From NCBI GenBank assembly GCA_965248545.1, contig OZ252110.1, positions 248,001 through 312,000 on the forward strand: a stretch of 64,000 nt of DNA, in the 5' to 3' direction. The position numbers and the translations under genes were made by a program. Below, one piece after another: positions 43,706 to 52,177 of the stretch. The notes below the pieces were generated by a model that saw only the letters and a program-made list of their open reading frames with translations, had not been told where the DNA came from and did no database searches. This DNA is from Alteromonas_E sp965248545. Lineage in GTDB: Bacteria; Pseudomonadota; Gammaproteobacteria; Enterobacterales; Alteromonadaceae. The number at the start of each line of letters is the position of its first letter. The stretch's first letter is position 1.

Positions 43706-46700
43706 TATTGCCTTTCCACTTCAGTTTCCCAGCTAGATTTCTGTACCCGTTCAAATTGGCCGTAAATGTTCTGTGCTAAGCACTCAAAGTCAGACGCACA
43801 TTGCAGCTGATTGCCATTCGCATCGACCTTGATTACCGCTGACACACACTCGGTACCTAAACACACAACGGGTTGCACAATGTCTTCAATCAAAATCTTG
43901 GTATCAGGTGCAATACCCGTTTGTTTCAACTGTGCAAACCGGTCCCCACCATCCAAATCGCCATTATTGTTTAAATCACTCACTGCATTAGCGTTGAATA
44001 AATTGACCAAATAGGCCCGGCTATTACCGGTCGGCGGGGCGCACGAACTGGTACTTGAGCTCGCTGGAACATAGGTTGTAAAGAAGATCTTATAGTCCAA
44101 AATCAGTGGTGATGAAAGGACTTTCTCTCCCCCCGTTGTCAGACGCAGCATCCAACCGGCTTTGCTTTGTAGCGCGGCACTTTCAATACCCTGCACGGCC
44201 GCATCAGAGGATGACAACAAGTGATCGGTTGCGTCATAAAAGTCAGTTTCTACATAAGCAGTACTAGGCAGTGTATATTCACCGTCGGCGTTAATGGTGA
44301 AGATGCCAGTATCTTTTAACATATAGAAACGATCGTCTGTTGTAGTACTCAAAGGGCCCGCTCTAAAGCCACTGCCGACCGCGACCGCGTAGTACAAGTC
44401 ATCGCCCAAAGCGATTTCTGATACATCAGGGCCATAGTAGAACCGACGGTTATCACCAGCACCTGCTCCACCTAAATCGGCAATAAGTGCGCCTTTGATA
44501 AAGTCTGAACCTGACTCGCCGTTGTAGATATCCAAACGGAACATTTGACCGCCCATATCGACGACATACATATGGTCAGCATAGCCGTCATTATCGCGAT
44601 CAATTACCGAAATCCTCGCCGGAATACTGTACTGCATTTCAGACAGATTTAAATCGGCATTTGCGTTACTGGCTTTCCACAACAAGGCACCAGTGTCAGC
44701 GTCAACCATAAAGACGGCATTGCCAATCGAATCTGGTGAGCGCACTGACTTAGAGTCTTGACCGTCATCATAACCACCGCCGAAAATCATCACATTTTTG
44801 ACGCTTGAACCCATACGGACTTTGGTTAGGGTTGGACGTGACCAGGTCTGGCCGAGTTGTTCGAAACCTGTGGTGCCACCCTCTACCTTGAATTCCAGCT
44901 TCGGTGAATTTTTGCTGCTCACGTCAAACACGTAGTAATTGTCTCCACCGCGGCGCATACCAACATAAAGCCAGGTTTTATTGCCGATTGTGCGCAGTAC
45001 CATGTCGCCATCTAGACCATAGATGTGATTGAAGGTCGATGTATCGCGATACAGGTCATGTAAATTACCCAGTAGCTCATCCGGGATAATCGCAAAATTC
45101 TCTTGTCCCGTGGTCGAGTCGATTGAGTGCAAGAACCCATGATTTGTTGCGACAAAAATCGCACTATCATTCGCTGCATAATTCACAATGACGGGTTGAC
45201 TGTGAATCGGATCACCCATTTGCAAACGCACGTCGGTAGTAGAGCCATCGCCATCATCGTCCCGAACATCAACGCCTCGCGCCCATTGCAATACGGTATC
45301 TCGCAACACCGCAGCATTTGGTTCGCTGGCGACGGCCAGATCGGCCTCGGTAATATTGCTATTCGACTCATGCAAGCGATTGGCGGTTGTGGCAATAGCA
45401 CCTGGACCACCAAACGCATATATGTTCCGAGTTAGGCTGACGTTTGATGCCGCGCCACCTTCACGAACATCATTACCATCGGCCAATGGCGACCAGAACG
45501 AATGACTATTTTCTGCAAAGAAGCCCGTTACGGTATCAACAGCGTCTAATCCGTTTTTATCTTCAACAGTATCGCCGTCAATTTTGTACTTTTTCAAATT
45601 GCCCGGCCACAAGGTTCCTTCAGATGGCTTGAAAAGTGCAAAGTACAATTCATCTCTGTGTGTTAAACGGTTCAACTGGTTCACCGCAACACCCGGCGAA
45701 ACGAAGGTTGCATTAACGTCTTTTACCGAGCGCAAAATAGTCTGGAATGCGGTGACCAAATCGGCACTGTTGTTCGCCGTATAGAAACCACCGCCGCTTT
45801 GCAGCGCTAACTGATTTAAGAAATTGTTAGCAGTGGAGTTTGCAGCGAAACCAATGGTGTGAGTGATCACGCGCGAACCAATTTTAGACAGGTTAGAATT
45901 GCTCAAGTTTTTAACGAGGTCGATACCGCACTTTTCACCACCAGAGCCAGTGCAGCTCTCGCCTAATAACGTTTCAATCTCATCAACACTGTGGTTGTTA
46001 TTCGCTTGTCCATCGGACAATAACACTATGTGGTTGTTGGTTTGGCACTGTAAATCGACGATCGGTGAAATGTATTGTGCCGGTGTCGGGATATACTCAC
46101 TGATACAATTTGAGCTACTCAAATTATCGTCCGTACAACCACTCGCACGCACGGCATCTGCGCCCGTATAGGATGCTCGATTACTCACTCGGGTATTACG
46201 TCTAACCGTGCTACTAACCGAACTTTCACCGCGTTTTAGACCATAGTACACATCGCGACCACCGTAGTACTGGGTCGCCTCATATAGAGTATCTACAATC
46301 GGTGTGTAACCACTGGCACTCAAGTCATCTACTTGACTGACAAGATGCTGTCGCACTGTCGCCGTTGTCCCAGGCACTGCGTTGCCTTGATACTCGACCA
46401 CCAATACAACTGAGCCAGAAGGCTTACCTTTGTATGTGTAGGCACCACGTTTACCACTGAAATTAGAGAAAATAAACATCATCTCGTTGTTGGGTTGCCA
46501 ACCTGCTCGGTCAACAATCTGCTGAACAATGCTAGTAACTGCTGGCGATTGATAAACACTGTTTTTATAAAACGACGGGATATTTGACCACGTCACACTC
46601 GTTGTTTTGGGCTTGTCTCGCAGCATATAGCGGTAGTAAGGACTGAAGTCATCCGGGTCATCTTGGTTGGCTGCGGAGATGGTCATCTGTGCGCCGCCCC

Positions 46701-47796
46701 CCGTGTTAGTTTGATAGGCGGTAAACTCTAAATAGGCGTTGGTAATGGTTGCCCCTTGCGGCAAATTCACGTTCCTAAACCGGACACCAATGTAGGAGTT
46801 GCTGCTCGCTTGAAAAGTGAGTTCGCTACCCGTGGATTGATAACCATTACTGCGTTCTTCGGCATTATTCGCATTTGAGCTGACTTGATAAGACAAACGT
46901 CCGGTAACACATCCCGTGGCCGTTGAGTCATCATAAGATACAACCAACTGGGGAGATAAACCGTTCCCCTGTTCATTCGATAGTGCGCGTCTAGAGCTAG
47001 CAGCATCAGTACTGGTACCCTCGACAATTAAGCTCAAGTTGTTGCCGCCACACCAAGCCGCTTGATCGACAACCTCTTGAACAACATCCACCAAACTAGG
47101 TGTATTGATGACCTCACCGTACAAGGGGAAGTCGTTATCCGTTGTCCAGACCACTTCATTCGTTGTCGTCGGGCGCGAGCTGATGTCATTTGAACTATTC
47201 GTAAAGGTCGCAGAGCTTGCAGTCTTCTCACCCCGAATTGTGATCGTTGACGCAGCCGTGTTTAACGTGCCTGAGGTATAGCGTAAAAACGCGTTGGTAA
47301 TCGTCGCGCCTTGTGGAATATTGAGTTCCTGATATCGATACCCTGTGGTAACCGTATTTGTCCCTTGGGTAATGATTATATCGTTACCGCCGAGTGTTAC
47401 CGTACCATTGATTTCATAAGCATCGTCACTGCCAGTTGCGGTCGACGTGATGATCTCAGGTTGCACGGCGTTATCGATATCCCTAACCGGGTACAATATT
47501 GGCCCACCAAAATCAGAGAAACGCATCAAACCCGCATTGATGTTGGTCGCGGACGCCAGCGCATCTTTTAACGCATTTTGAACGCGGAGCATACGGGACT
47601 CAGAGCCACCATCTTTGTTCGTCATACTGCCCGACGTATCCATAATAAATAATACGTTTGGGTTGTAGGTCACTGCGCTCGCACCGGTTCCTAGGTAGAT
47701 TTCTAAATCATCCCCCATCGCCGTGGCGCTGATCATGCCACTCAACAGAATACTGGGGACGAGGACATGCCTTTTGATTTTTGCTCGCCAGTTCAT
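43705..47796 (-). CDS. pilY1: Type IV pilus tip adhesin/assembly protein PilY1
   Basis: This 1363-residue protein has a signal peptide (residues 1-28), then a von Willebrand A domain with the MIDAS start DTSGS at 53-57, the threonine in SGYTPI at about 498, and LLSDGQAN at about 592. Two similar modules (about 129-288 and 299-469), each with a PQGATITNA segment and a VVxxVVD or IVQQIVDR helix, are inserted between the MIDAS start and the rest of the vWA domain. The C-terminal PilY1 beta-propeller occupies about 690-1363 and holds the calcium loop DRDNDGYAD (1066-1074). It acts at the pilus tip in adhesion, priming and control of retraction. Confidence 0.93.
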   Translation of the reverse strand: MNWRAKIKRHVLVPSILLSGMISATAMGDDLEIYLGTGASAVTYNPNVLFIMDTSGSMTNKDGGSESRMLRVQNALKDALASATNINAGLMRFSDFGGPILYPVRDIDNAVQPEIITSTATGSDDAYEINGTVTLGGNDIIITQGTNTVTTGYRYQELNIPQGATITNAFLRYTSGTLNTAASTITIRGEKTASSATFTNSSNDISSRPTTTNEVVWTTDNDFPLYGEVINTPSLVDVVQEVVDQAAWCGGNNLSLIVEGTSTDAASSRRALSNEQGNGLSPQLVVSYDDSTATGCVTGRLSYQVSSNANNAEERSNGYQSTGSELTFQASSNSYIGVRFRNVNLPQGATITNAYLEFTAYQTNTGGGAQMTISAANQDDPDDFSPYYRYMLRDKPKTTSVTWSNIPSFYKNSVYQSPAVTSIVQQIVDRAGWQPNNEMMFIFSNFSGKRGAYTYKGKPSGSVVLVVEYQGNAVPGTTATVRQHLVSQVDDLSASGYTPIVDTLYEATQYYGGRDVYYGLKRGESSVSSTVRRNTRVSNRASYTGADAVRASGCTDDNLSSSNCISEYIPTPAQYISPIVDLQCQTNNHIVLLSDGQANNNHSVDEIETLLGESCTGSGGEKCGIDLVKNLSNSNLSKIGSRVITHTIGFAANSTANNFLNQLALQSGGGFYTANNSADLVTAFQTILRSVKDVNATFVSPGVAVNQLNRLTHRDELYFALFKPSEGTLWPGNLKKYKIDGDTVEDKNGLDAVDTVTGFFAENSHSFWSPLADGNDVREGGAASNVSLTRNIYAFGGPGAIATTANRLHESNSNITEADLAVASEPNAAVLRDTVLQWARGVDVRDDDGDGSTTDVRLQMGDPIHSQPVIVNYAANDSAIFVATNHGFLHSIDSTTGQENFAIIPDELLGNLHDLYRDTSTFNHIYGLDGDMVLRTIGNKTWLYVGMRRGGDNYYVFDVSSKNSPKLEFKVEGGTTGFEQLGQTWSRPTLTKVRMGSSVKNVMIFGGGYDDGQDSKSVRSPDSIGNAVFMVDADTGALLWKASNANADLNLSEMQYSIPARISVIDRDNDGYADHMYVVDMGGQMFRLDIYNGESGSDFIKGALIADLGGAGAGDNRRFYYGPDVSEIALGDDLYYAVAVGSGFRAGPLSTTTDDRFYMLKDTGIFTINADGEYTLPSTAYVETDFYDATDHLLSSSDAAVQGIESAALQSKAGWMLRLTTGGEKVLSSPLILDYKIFFTTYVPASSSTSSCAPPTGNSRAYLVNLFNANAVSDLNNNGDLDGGDRFAQLKQTGIAPDTKILIEDIVQPVVCLGTECVSAVIKVDANGNQLQCASDFECLAQNIYGQFERVQKSSWETEVERQ

Positions 47797-47812
47797 AATA
47801 TCTACCTCTTAA

Positions 47813-48376
47813 CTATTGCGATGCCGGCGCGAAAACAGCAGCGGTCAGACTATTGGCAACGACGTAACTTTTGCCGTTGACTTGTCCACAACCGCGGACG
47901 ACGAATACATGGCAGTTAATGTTGCTACCGCCAATCACATTGCTCGAGCCTCGACATGCTTGCTCGCGCACAAATGCAGTTCTTGACCAACTATTGATCG
48001 GTGGGCGACTATCATACTGACCCGCGCCGTTGTGATTAGCGCCAGTCGTGAGCCCTGCTTGGGTGATCGTTCTATTTGTCCAGTTATTGTTTTCATAACA
48101 GCTTAACTGCTGCACAGTCGGGTCATACACATTGCCCTGTCGCGCATCGGACAGTGGATCTGACACATTGGGATCGGTCAGCAGCACTTCATCTTCAGAT
48201 TCAAACACTACGCCCGCAATCGCCGCCTCTGCAGCATCAAAGGCCAGTGAGCTTTGCTCCATTGAATCGGCCATTTTGTTTTGCATTAAACCACTGGAAA
48301 CAGATGCCACACCCAAAATGGTCAGCGAGAGCAAAACCAATAGCGCGAACACCATCACTAAACCTTGCTGCTTCAT
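47813..48376 (-). CDS. pilX: Minor pilin assembly protein PilX
   Basis: The 187-residue protein starts with a short leader and the PilX_N pattern QQGLVMVFALLVLLSLTILGVAS, followed by MADSMEQSSLAFDAAEAAI, the hallmark helix of PilX. The periplasmic part has several cysteines. With PilV, PilW and PilY1 it forms the tip complex that primes pilus growth. It overlaps pilW by four bases and precedes pilY1 by 16. Confidence 0.9.
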   Translation of the reverse strand: MKQQGLVMVFALLVLLSLTILGVASVSSGLMQNKMADSMEQSSLAFDAAEAAIAGVVFESEDEVLLTDPNVSDPLSDARQGNVYDPTVQQLSCYENNNWTNRTITQAGLTTGANHNGAGQYDSRPPINSWSRTAFVREQACRGSSNVIGGSNINCHVFVVRGCGQVNGKSYVVANSLTAAVFAPASQ

Positions 48377-49233
48377 ATTCCAATACTCCGGACGAAATTC
48401 TTCACATTGCGCAATGCAATAGTGACTTCAAATTGTTTATATATGCTATCTGTGCCTGGCGTAACTGGCGCTGAGTCCAGCAACACGAATGTGGGTGAGC
48501 GGCTAAGTTCTACTTGGCCCTCACCTTTAACTAACAGCGCCATGCGAATCGCGACGACTTGGCCACCTGCCGCGATGGCTGCGGGTAATTGATCAGCTGG
48601 AATGTATTGTACTGGGCGCGCGGTAACATCACCGGCAATAGTGGAATCGGCTAAGCCATATAACACCTGGAAACCGTGCACATCATCAAGCAAGGTAAAC
48701 GCCGCATGACCGTTGTGACCAACGGCATTGCGCAAGCCTCTTAAATAACGGCCATCAAATCCGCGACACTTGAGCTGAGTCCCATCTAAAAAGTACTCAT
48801 TAACGACGTGAAACTCGGCGCCGTTTGCGTAACCGAGTGTATAACCTCGACAGTCGCGGTCAGATTGCAAGCTAACCACTAGGGTATCACTGGCGTTACC
48901 AGCACCTTCCAGCGCCCCCAGACCGGCCCGAATATTAAAATCGCCAGGCAGAGGAATCGGATGATTTTGCACAAACGCAGCCTCTTGCACGATATCAACG
49001 GAGCGATCGAGCAATCCGGAAAGCGGGTCATAGCGGCCCGCCATAATGATATCTGAGCGCAAACGGTTAACGATAAACCGGCCACTTTCTTGAGAAGATG
49101 CCACAGCCCTGTTCAGGCGGTCAGTCACCTGATTACTGACCATCACCTGGATCACTGCGGTTGCCACCACAAGTCCCAAGGCGAGCGATATCATCATTTC
49201 AACAAGGGTAAAACCTCGTGCAGCACGTCTCAT
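48373..49233 (-). CDS. pilW: Minor pilin assembly protein PilW
   Basis: The 286-residue protein has the prepilin site after Gly7 (RGFTLVEMMISLALGLVVA) and the long C-terminal domain usual for PilW. The region SRDCRG-type cysteines (residues about 130 and 158) may pair. It overlaps pilV and pilX by four bases each, so the three are translated together. Confidence 0.92.
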   Translation of the reverse strand: MRRAARGFTLVEMMISLALGLVVATAVIQVMVSNQVTDRLNRAVASSQESGRFIVNRLRSDIIMAGRYDPLSGLLDRSVDIVQEAAFVQNHPIPLPGDFNIRAGLGALEGAGNASDTLVVSLQSDRDCRGYTLGYANGAEFHVVNEYFLDGTQLKCRGFDGRYLRGLRNAVGHNGHAAFTLLDDVHGFQVLYGLADSTIAGDVTARPVQYIPADQLPAAIAAGGQVVAIRMALLVKGEGQVELSRSPTFVLLDSAPVTPGTDSIYKQFEVTIALRNVKNFVRSIGI

Positions 49234-49838
49234 AGTGTCACCTCAATGATGACACAGTCATGGTCACCGACCCGACCGGCTATGCAGTCGGGATTGAGTA
49301 TTCGGGTGTTCCCTTGCCACGACTCGACCGGCCAAGCCAAAATGATGCGATGGCGTGAGCCCACGCTGCAAGCATCGGTATCAGCCACATTGTTGTCGTT
49401 ACAGGTTAATTCAAGCGTTACGTTAGGATTAGCGTTTACCGCAGCACATGACATCTCATATGCATCAAAGGCAGCAAATTCTGCTGCAGTGCATGAATTA
49501 GCGGTACAGTTGGGTACCGTTGCGGGATGGTTTTGGCAGAAGCACTCATAAGGTGGTAGTGAGCTAGCGCAGCTCAAATTAGCAAAGTTATAGAGATTGG
49601 CATTAAAGTAGTCGTCGTTCACAATCATGCCGTCACCAACAGTAGACGACACGGCGCTCGCTCTCAGGCGCTCGCTCATTTGTTGCGCGACCAAGACGGC
49701 TTGTGTTCGGCTCAATGCATCGGCATTGGAAAATGAACCGATAAACTGCAATGACGCAACACCTAACAGGCCGACAGACAAAATAAACAAGGTCACCAAG
49801 ACCTCGATCATGCCGATGCCGCGATGTTGTTTTGCCAT
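49230..49838 (-). CDS. pilV: Minor pilin PilV
   Basis: This minor prepilin has a nonstandard processing region RGIGMIEVLVTLFILSVG, where Glu is at the expected mature position 5 but Met replaces Phe or Thr. The PilV pattern VGLLGVASLQ is clear. The C-terminal part is rich in cysteines (about ten), unusual for a pilin. I give ATG at 49838; GTG at 49871 or ATG at 49949 are also open, and no start has a good ribosome site, so the N-terminus is uncertain. It opens the pilVWXY1E cluster. Confidence 0.82.
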   Translation of the reverse strand: MAKQHRGIGMIEVLVTLFILSVGLLGVASLQFIGSFSNADALSRTQAVLVAQQMSERLRASAVSSTVGDGMIVNDDYFNANLYNFANLSCASSLPPYECFCQNHPATVPNCTANSCTAAEFAAFDAYEMSCAAVNANPNVTLELTCNDNNVADTDACSVGSRHRIILAWPVESWQGNTRILNPDCIAGRVGDHDCVIIEVTL

Positions 49839-50257
49839 TACATGGCGTTGTTTGACGTTTTTACTTTGCACACCTAACTCTCTTGTCGTTTGTCGCTTCC
49901 AGCTTGCTAAACACCTTTTTTGCACTTTTCGTGCAACTAGAAAATCCATCGACAGCTAATAGCAGAGCATGAGCGAAAAAACGCTTTTTTTGCCCTGAAT
50001 ATTAAAAATTCCTACTGATACTGTAGCTCAGATTTGTCCAGATAAGGTTATTGTGGAACAGAGATAGGTATTAAAAAAGCCAACCTGTACTAAAAATGCT
50101 TTTAAGGACAGTCGGTTATGCTGTTTTGAGATTAGGCTTTATCGCCCAAAGGCGCAACATTATTGGGTAAACGTATCAATTTTCACACCCAAAATAACAG
50201 GTGCTCAAGCGCCAATAATTGACCATTACGGCGCTACTGCATAGCGCCGTTTGTTAG
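49839..50257. other. Intergenic region between pilV and ispH
   Basis: This gap should hold the promoter of the pilin cluster and the end of the ispH transcript. It is AT-rich on the pilV side, with several A and T runs (for example the T run near 49984). A hairpin lies at the ispH end (listed separately). I see no open frame with a convincing start, no RNA gene and no recognised regulator site. If pilV begins at 49949, the gap shortens to 308 bases. Confidence 0.5.
50228..50250 (-). terminator. Hairpin downstream of ispH
   Basis: Nine-base perfect arms ACGGCGCTA and TAGCGCCGT with a five-base loop begin eight bases after the ispH stop. The T run expected on the minus strand is missing, so it is a probable, not certain, terminator. 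Confidence 0.55.
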
Positions 50258-51202
50258 TTAGCCTACTTGCTTAATTCGCAGTTCCTTAGGAACGGCAAAT
50301 TCGACGTTTTCTTCACGACCTTGACGTTCAGTGGCAGACACCGCGCCCCAGGCTTTTAAGCGATCAATTACGTCCTGAACAAGGACTTCAGGGGCTGAAG
50401 CACCGGCTGTCACACCAATGTTTTCGGCCGTTTCCAGCCACTCTTGCTGAATACAATCTGCACCCGCAATTAAGTAGGCCTTGGCACCAATTTTTTCGGC
50501 CAATTCGCGCAAGCGATTCGAGTTTGAGCTGTTTTGCGCACCAACCACTAACACCACGTCACAATCATCCGCCAACTCGCGCACTGCGTCTTGGCGATTT
50601 TGTGTCGCGTAACAAATATCGTCTTTGCGCGGGCCTTCGATAGCTGGAAAACGCTCACGCAGCGCATCGATCACATCAGCCGTGTCATCCACAGACAAGG
50701 TTGTCTGACTGCAGTAATACAGGTTATTTGGATCTTTAACTTCCAGTGTTGCCACGTCATCTTGCGACTCAACCAAATAAATGCCGCCGTCTTCATTGTG
50801 GTATTGCCCCATAGTGCCTTCGACTTCCGGATGGCCGGCATGCCCAATCAAAACACACTCAGTGCCGCGTTTGCTGGCACGGGTAACTTCCATATGTACC
50901 TTGGTGACCAATGGGCACGTTGCATCAAATACTTTTAGGCCACGTGAATTGGCTTGTTCACGAACTTTCTGAGAAACCCCATGCGCACTAAAAATAACGA
51001 TGCTGTCATCGGGTACTTCGGCGATCTCGTCTACAAAAATGGCACCGCGTGCCTTTAAACCATCGACAACAAAGCGATTGTGTACGACTTCGTGACGAAC
51101 GTAGATGGGCGGCTGGAACAGCTCCAATGCGTTTTCAACAATCGTAATTGCTCGGTCTACACCAGCACAAAAGCCACGAGGGTTAGCCAAATGAATTTGC
51201 AT
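50258..51202 (-). CDS. ispH: 4-hydroxy-3-methylbut-2-enyl diphosphate reductase
   Basis: This 314-residue iron-sulphur enzyme carries out the last step of the methylerythritol phosphate pathway, giving isopentenyl and dimethylallyl diphosphate. The cluster cysteines are Cys12 (GFCAGVDRA), Cys96 (DATCPLVTKVH) and Cys197 (DDICYATQNRQ); Glu126 in HAGHPEVEG is the catalytic acid. It ends the murJ-ribF-ileS-lspA-fkpB-ispH series and complements dxs and ispA at 7523-10297. Confidence 0.97.
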   Translation of the reverse strand: MQIHLANPRGFCAGVDRAITIVENALELFQPPIYVRHEVVHNRFVVDGLKARGAIFVDEIAEVPDDSIVIFSAHGVSQKVREQANSRGLKVFDATCPLVTKVHMEVTRASKRGTECVLIGHAGHPEVEGTMGQYHNEDGGIYLVESQDDVATLEVKDPNNLYYCSQTTLSVDDTADVIDALRERFPAIEGPRKDDICYATQNRQDAVRELADDCDVVLVVGAQNSSNSNRLRELAEKIGAKAYLIAGADCIQQEWLETAENIGVTAGASAPEVLVQDVIDRLKAWGAVSATERQGREENVEFAVPKELRIKQVG

Positions 51203-51216
51203 TCCAGTACCTATTA

Positions 51217-51675
51217 TTAGTGAACCGTTGGTTTAGGGTTGCGCACAGCCAGTATTTCGACGTCAAAGATAACGGTCTGTCCCGCCAAAGGATGGTTAAA
51301 ATCAACCGTCACAGAATCACCTGCAACACTGCGAATAATACCAGGCAATTCGCTACCGTCTGGTTGCGCAAAGCCAACGATCATCCCTTCTTCGACACCG
51401 TCCTCTAAATTGAAGCGGCTGCGTTCCATGTGATAAATGTTGTCCGGGTTCGGTTCGCCAAACGCGTCATTCGCGGCCAACGTAAACTCCTTACGCTCAC
51501 CTTCTTTCATCCCCAATAAACAGGCTTCAAAATTAGGCGTGAGACTGCCATCGCCCATCACTAATTTTGCAGGCTTGTTATTAACGCGGGTACTGTCAGC
51601 CGCTGAACCATCTTCAAGTTTTAAATCAAAGTGCATCAACACTTCACTTTCGTCGCCAATGATCTCGTCAGTCAT
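51217..51675 (-). CDS. fkpB: FKBP-type peptidyl-prolyl isomerase FkpB (SlpA)
   Basis: This 152-residue FKBP/SlyD-like isomerase has an inserted flap domain and no histidine tail. Matching segments are VLMHFDLKLEDG, LGMKEGERKEFTL, and FNHPLAGQTVIFDVEIL at the end. I chose ATG at 51675 because it overlaps the lspA stop with a GAGAG ribosome site and fits the family; the ATG at 51708 lies in lspA. The gene order lspA-fkpB-ispH is standard. Confidence 0.94.
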   Translation of the reverse strand: MTDEIIGDESEVLMHFDLKLEDGSAADSTRVNNKPAKLVMGDGSLTPNFEACLLGMKEGERKEFTLAANDAFGEPNPDNIYHMERSRFNLEDGVEEGMIVGFAQPDGSELPGIIRSVAGDSVTVDFNHPLAGQTVIFDVEILAVRNPKPTVH

Positions 51676-52177
51676 TACTACTCTCTTTATCTTCGCTGTC
51701 GTTACCAAAAAGCATGTCGATAATTAACAATGCAGCACCGATGAAAATCGCGCTGTCAGCAATGTTGAATGCCGGCCAGTGCCATTGTTGGTAATAGAAA
51801 TCTAAAAAATCTATTACGTAGCCGTGAACTAAGCGATCATAAACGTTACCCAATGCGCCCCCCAAGATAAACGAGAACGCAATCGGTAACCGCAATTGGT
51901 CTTTTGGTGCCTGCTTCAGCCAAAACAACAACAGCACACTGACGCCCAGCGCAATGGCGGTAAAGAACCAACGTTGCCAGCCACCTGCGGTATGCAAGAA
52001 ACTAAACGCAGCGCCGTAATTGTGCACGTAGGTTAAGTTAAACATCGGGCCGACTTGAATGGATTCATACAGCTGCATGCTGTCGACAACTGCGGTCTTG
52101 GTCCATTGGTCCAAAATGAGCACCAGCAGCGTTATCCAAAGAAAACGCAAACCGGTGTTTAACAGCGTATTAAGCAT
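51668..52177 (-). CDS. lspA: Lipoprotein signal peptidase II
   Basis: This 169-residue membrane aspartic protease cuts the signal peptide of diacylated prolipoproteins. It has four membrane segments and the catalytic aspartates in NVYDRLVHGYVIDF and FNIADSAIFIG. ATG at 52177 overlaps the ileS stop and fits the family length (E. coli 164 residues); the longer frame from 52207 lies inside ileS. Confidence 0.96.
   Translation of the reverse strand: MLNTLLNTGLRFLWITLLVLILDQWTKTAVVDSMQLYESIQVGPMFNLTYVHNYGAAFSFLHTAGGWQRWFFTAIALGVSVLLLFWLKQAPKDQLRLPIAFSFILGGALGNVYDRLVHGYVIDFLDFYYQQWHWPAFNIADSAIFIGAALLIIDMLFGNDSEDKESSND

Noticed and set aside
50040..50220. Possible small RNA between pilV and ispH
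   Set aside because: Only weak interrupted repeats (TTGGGT and ACCCAA) were seen, without promoter or terminator evidence.
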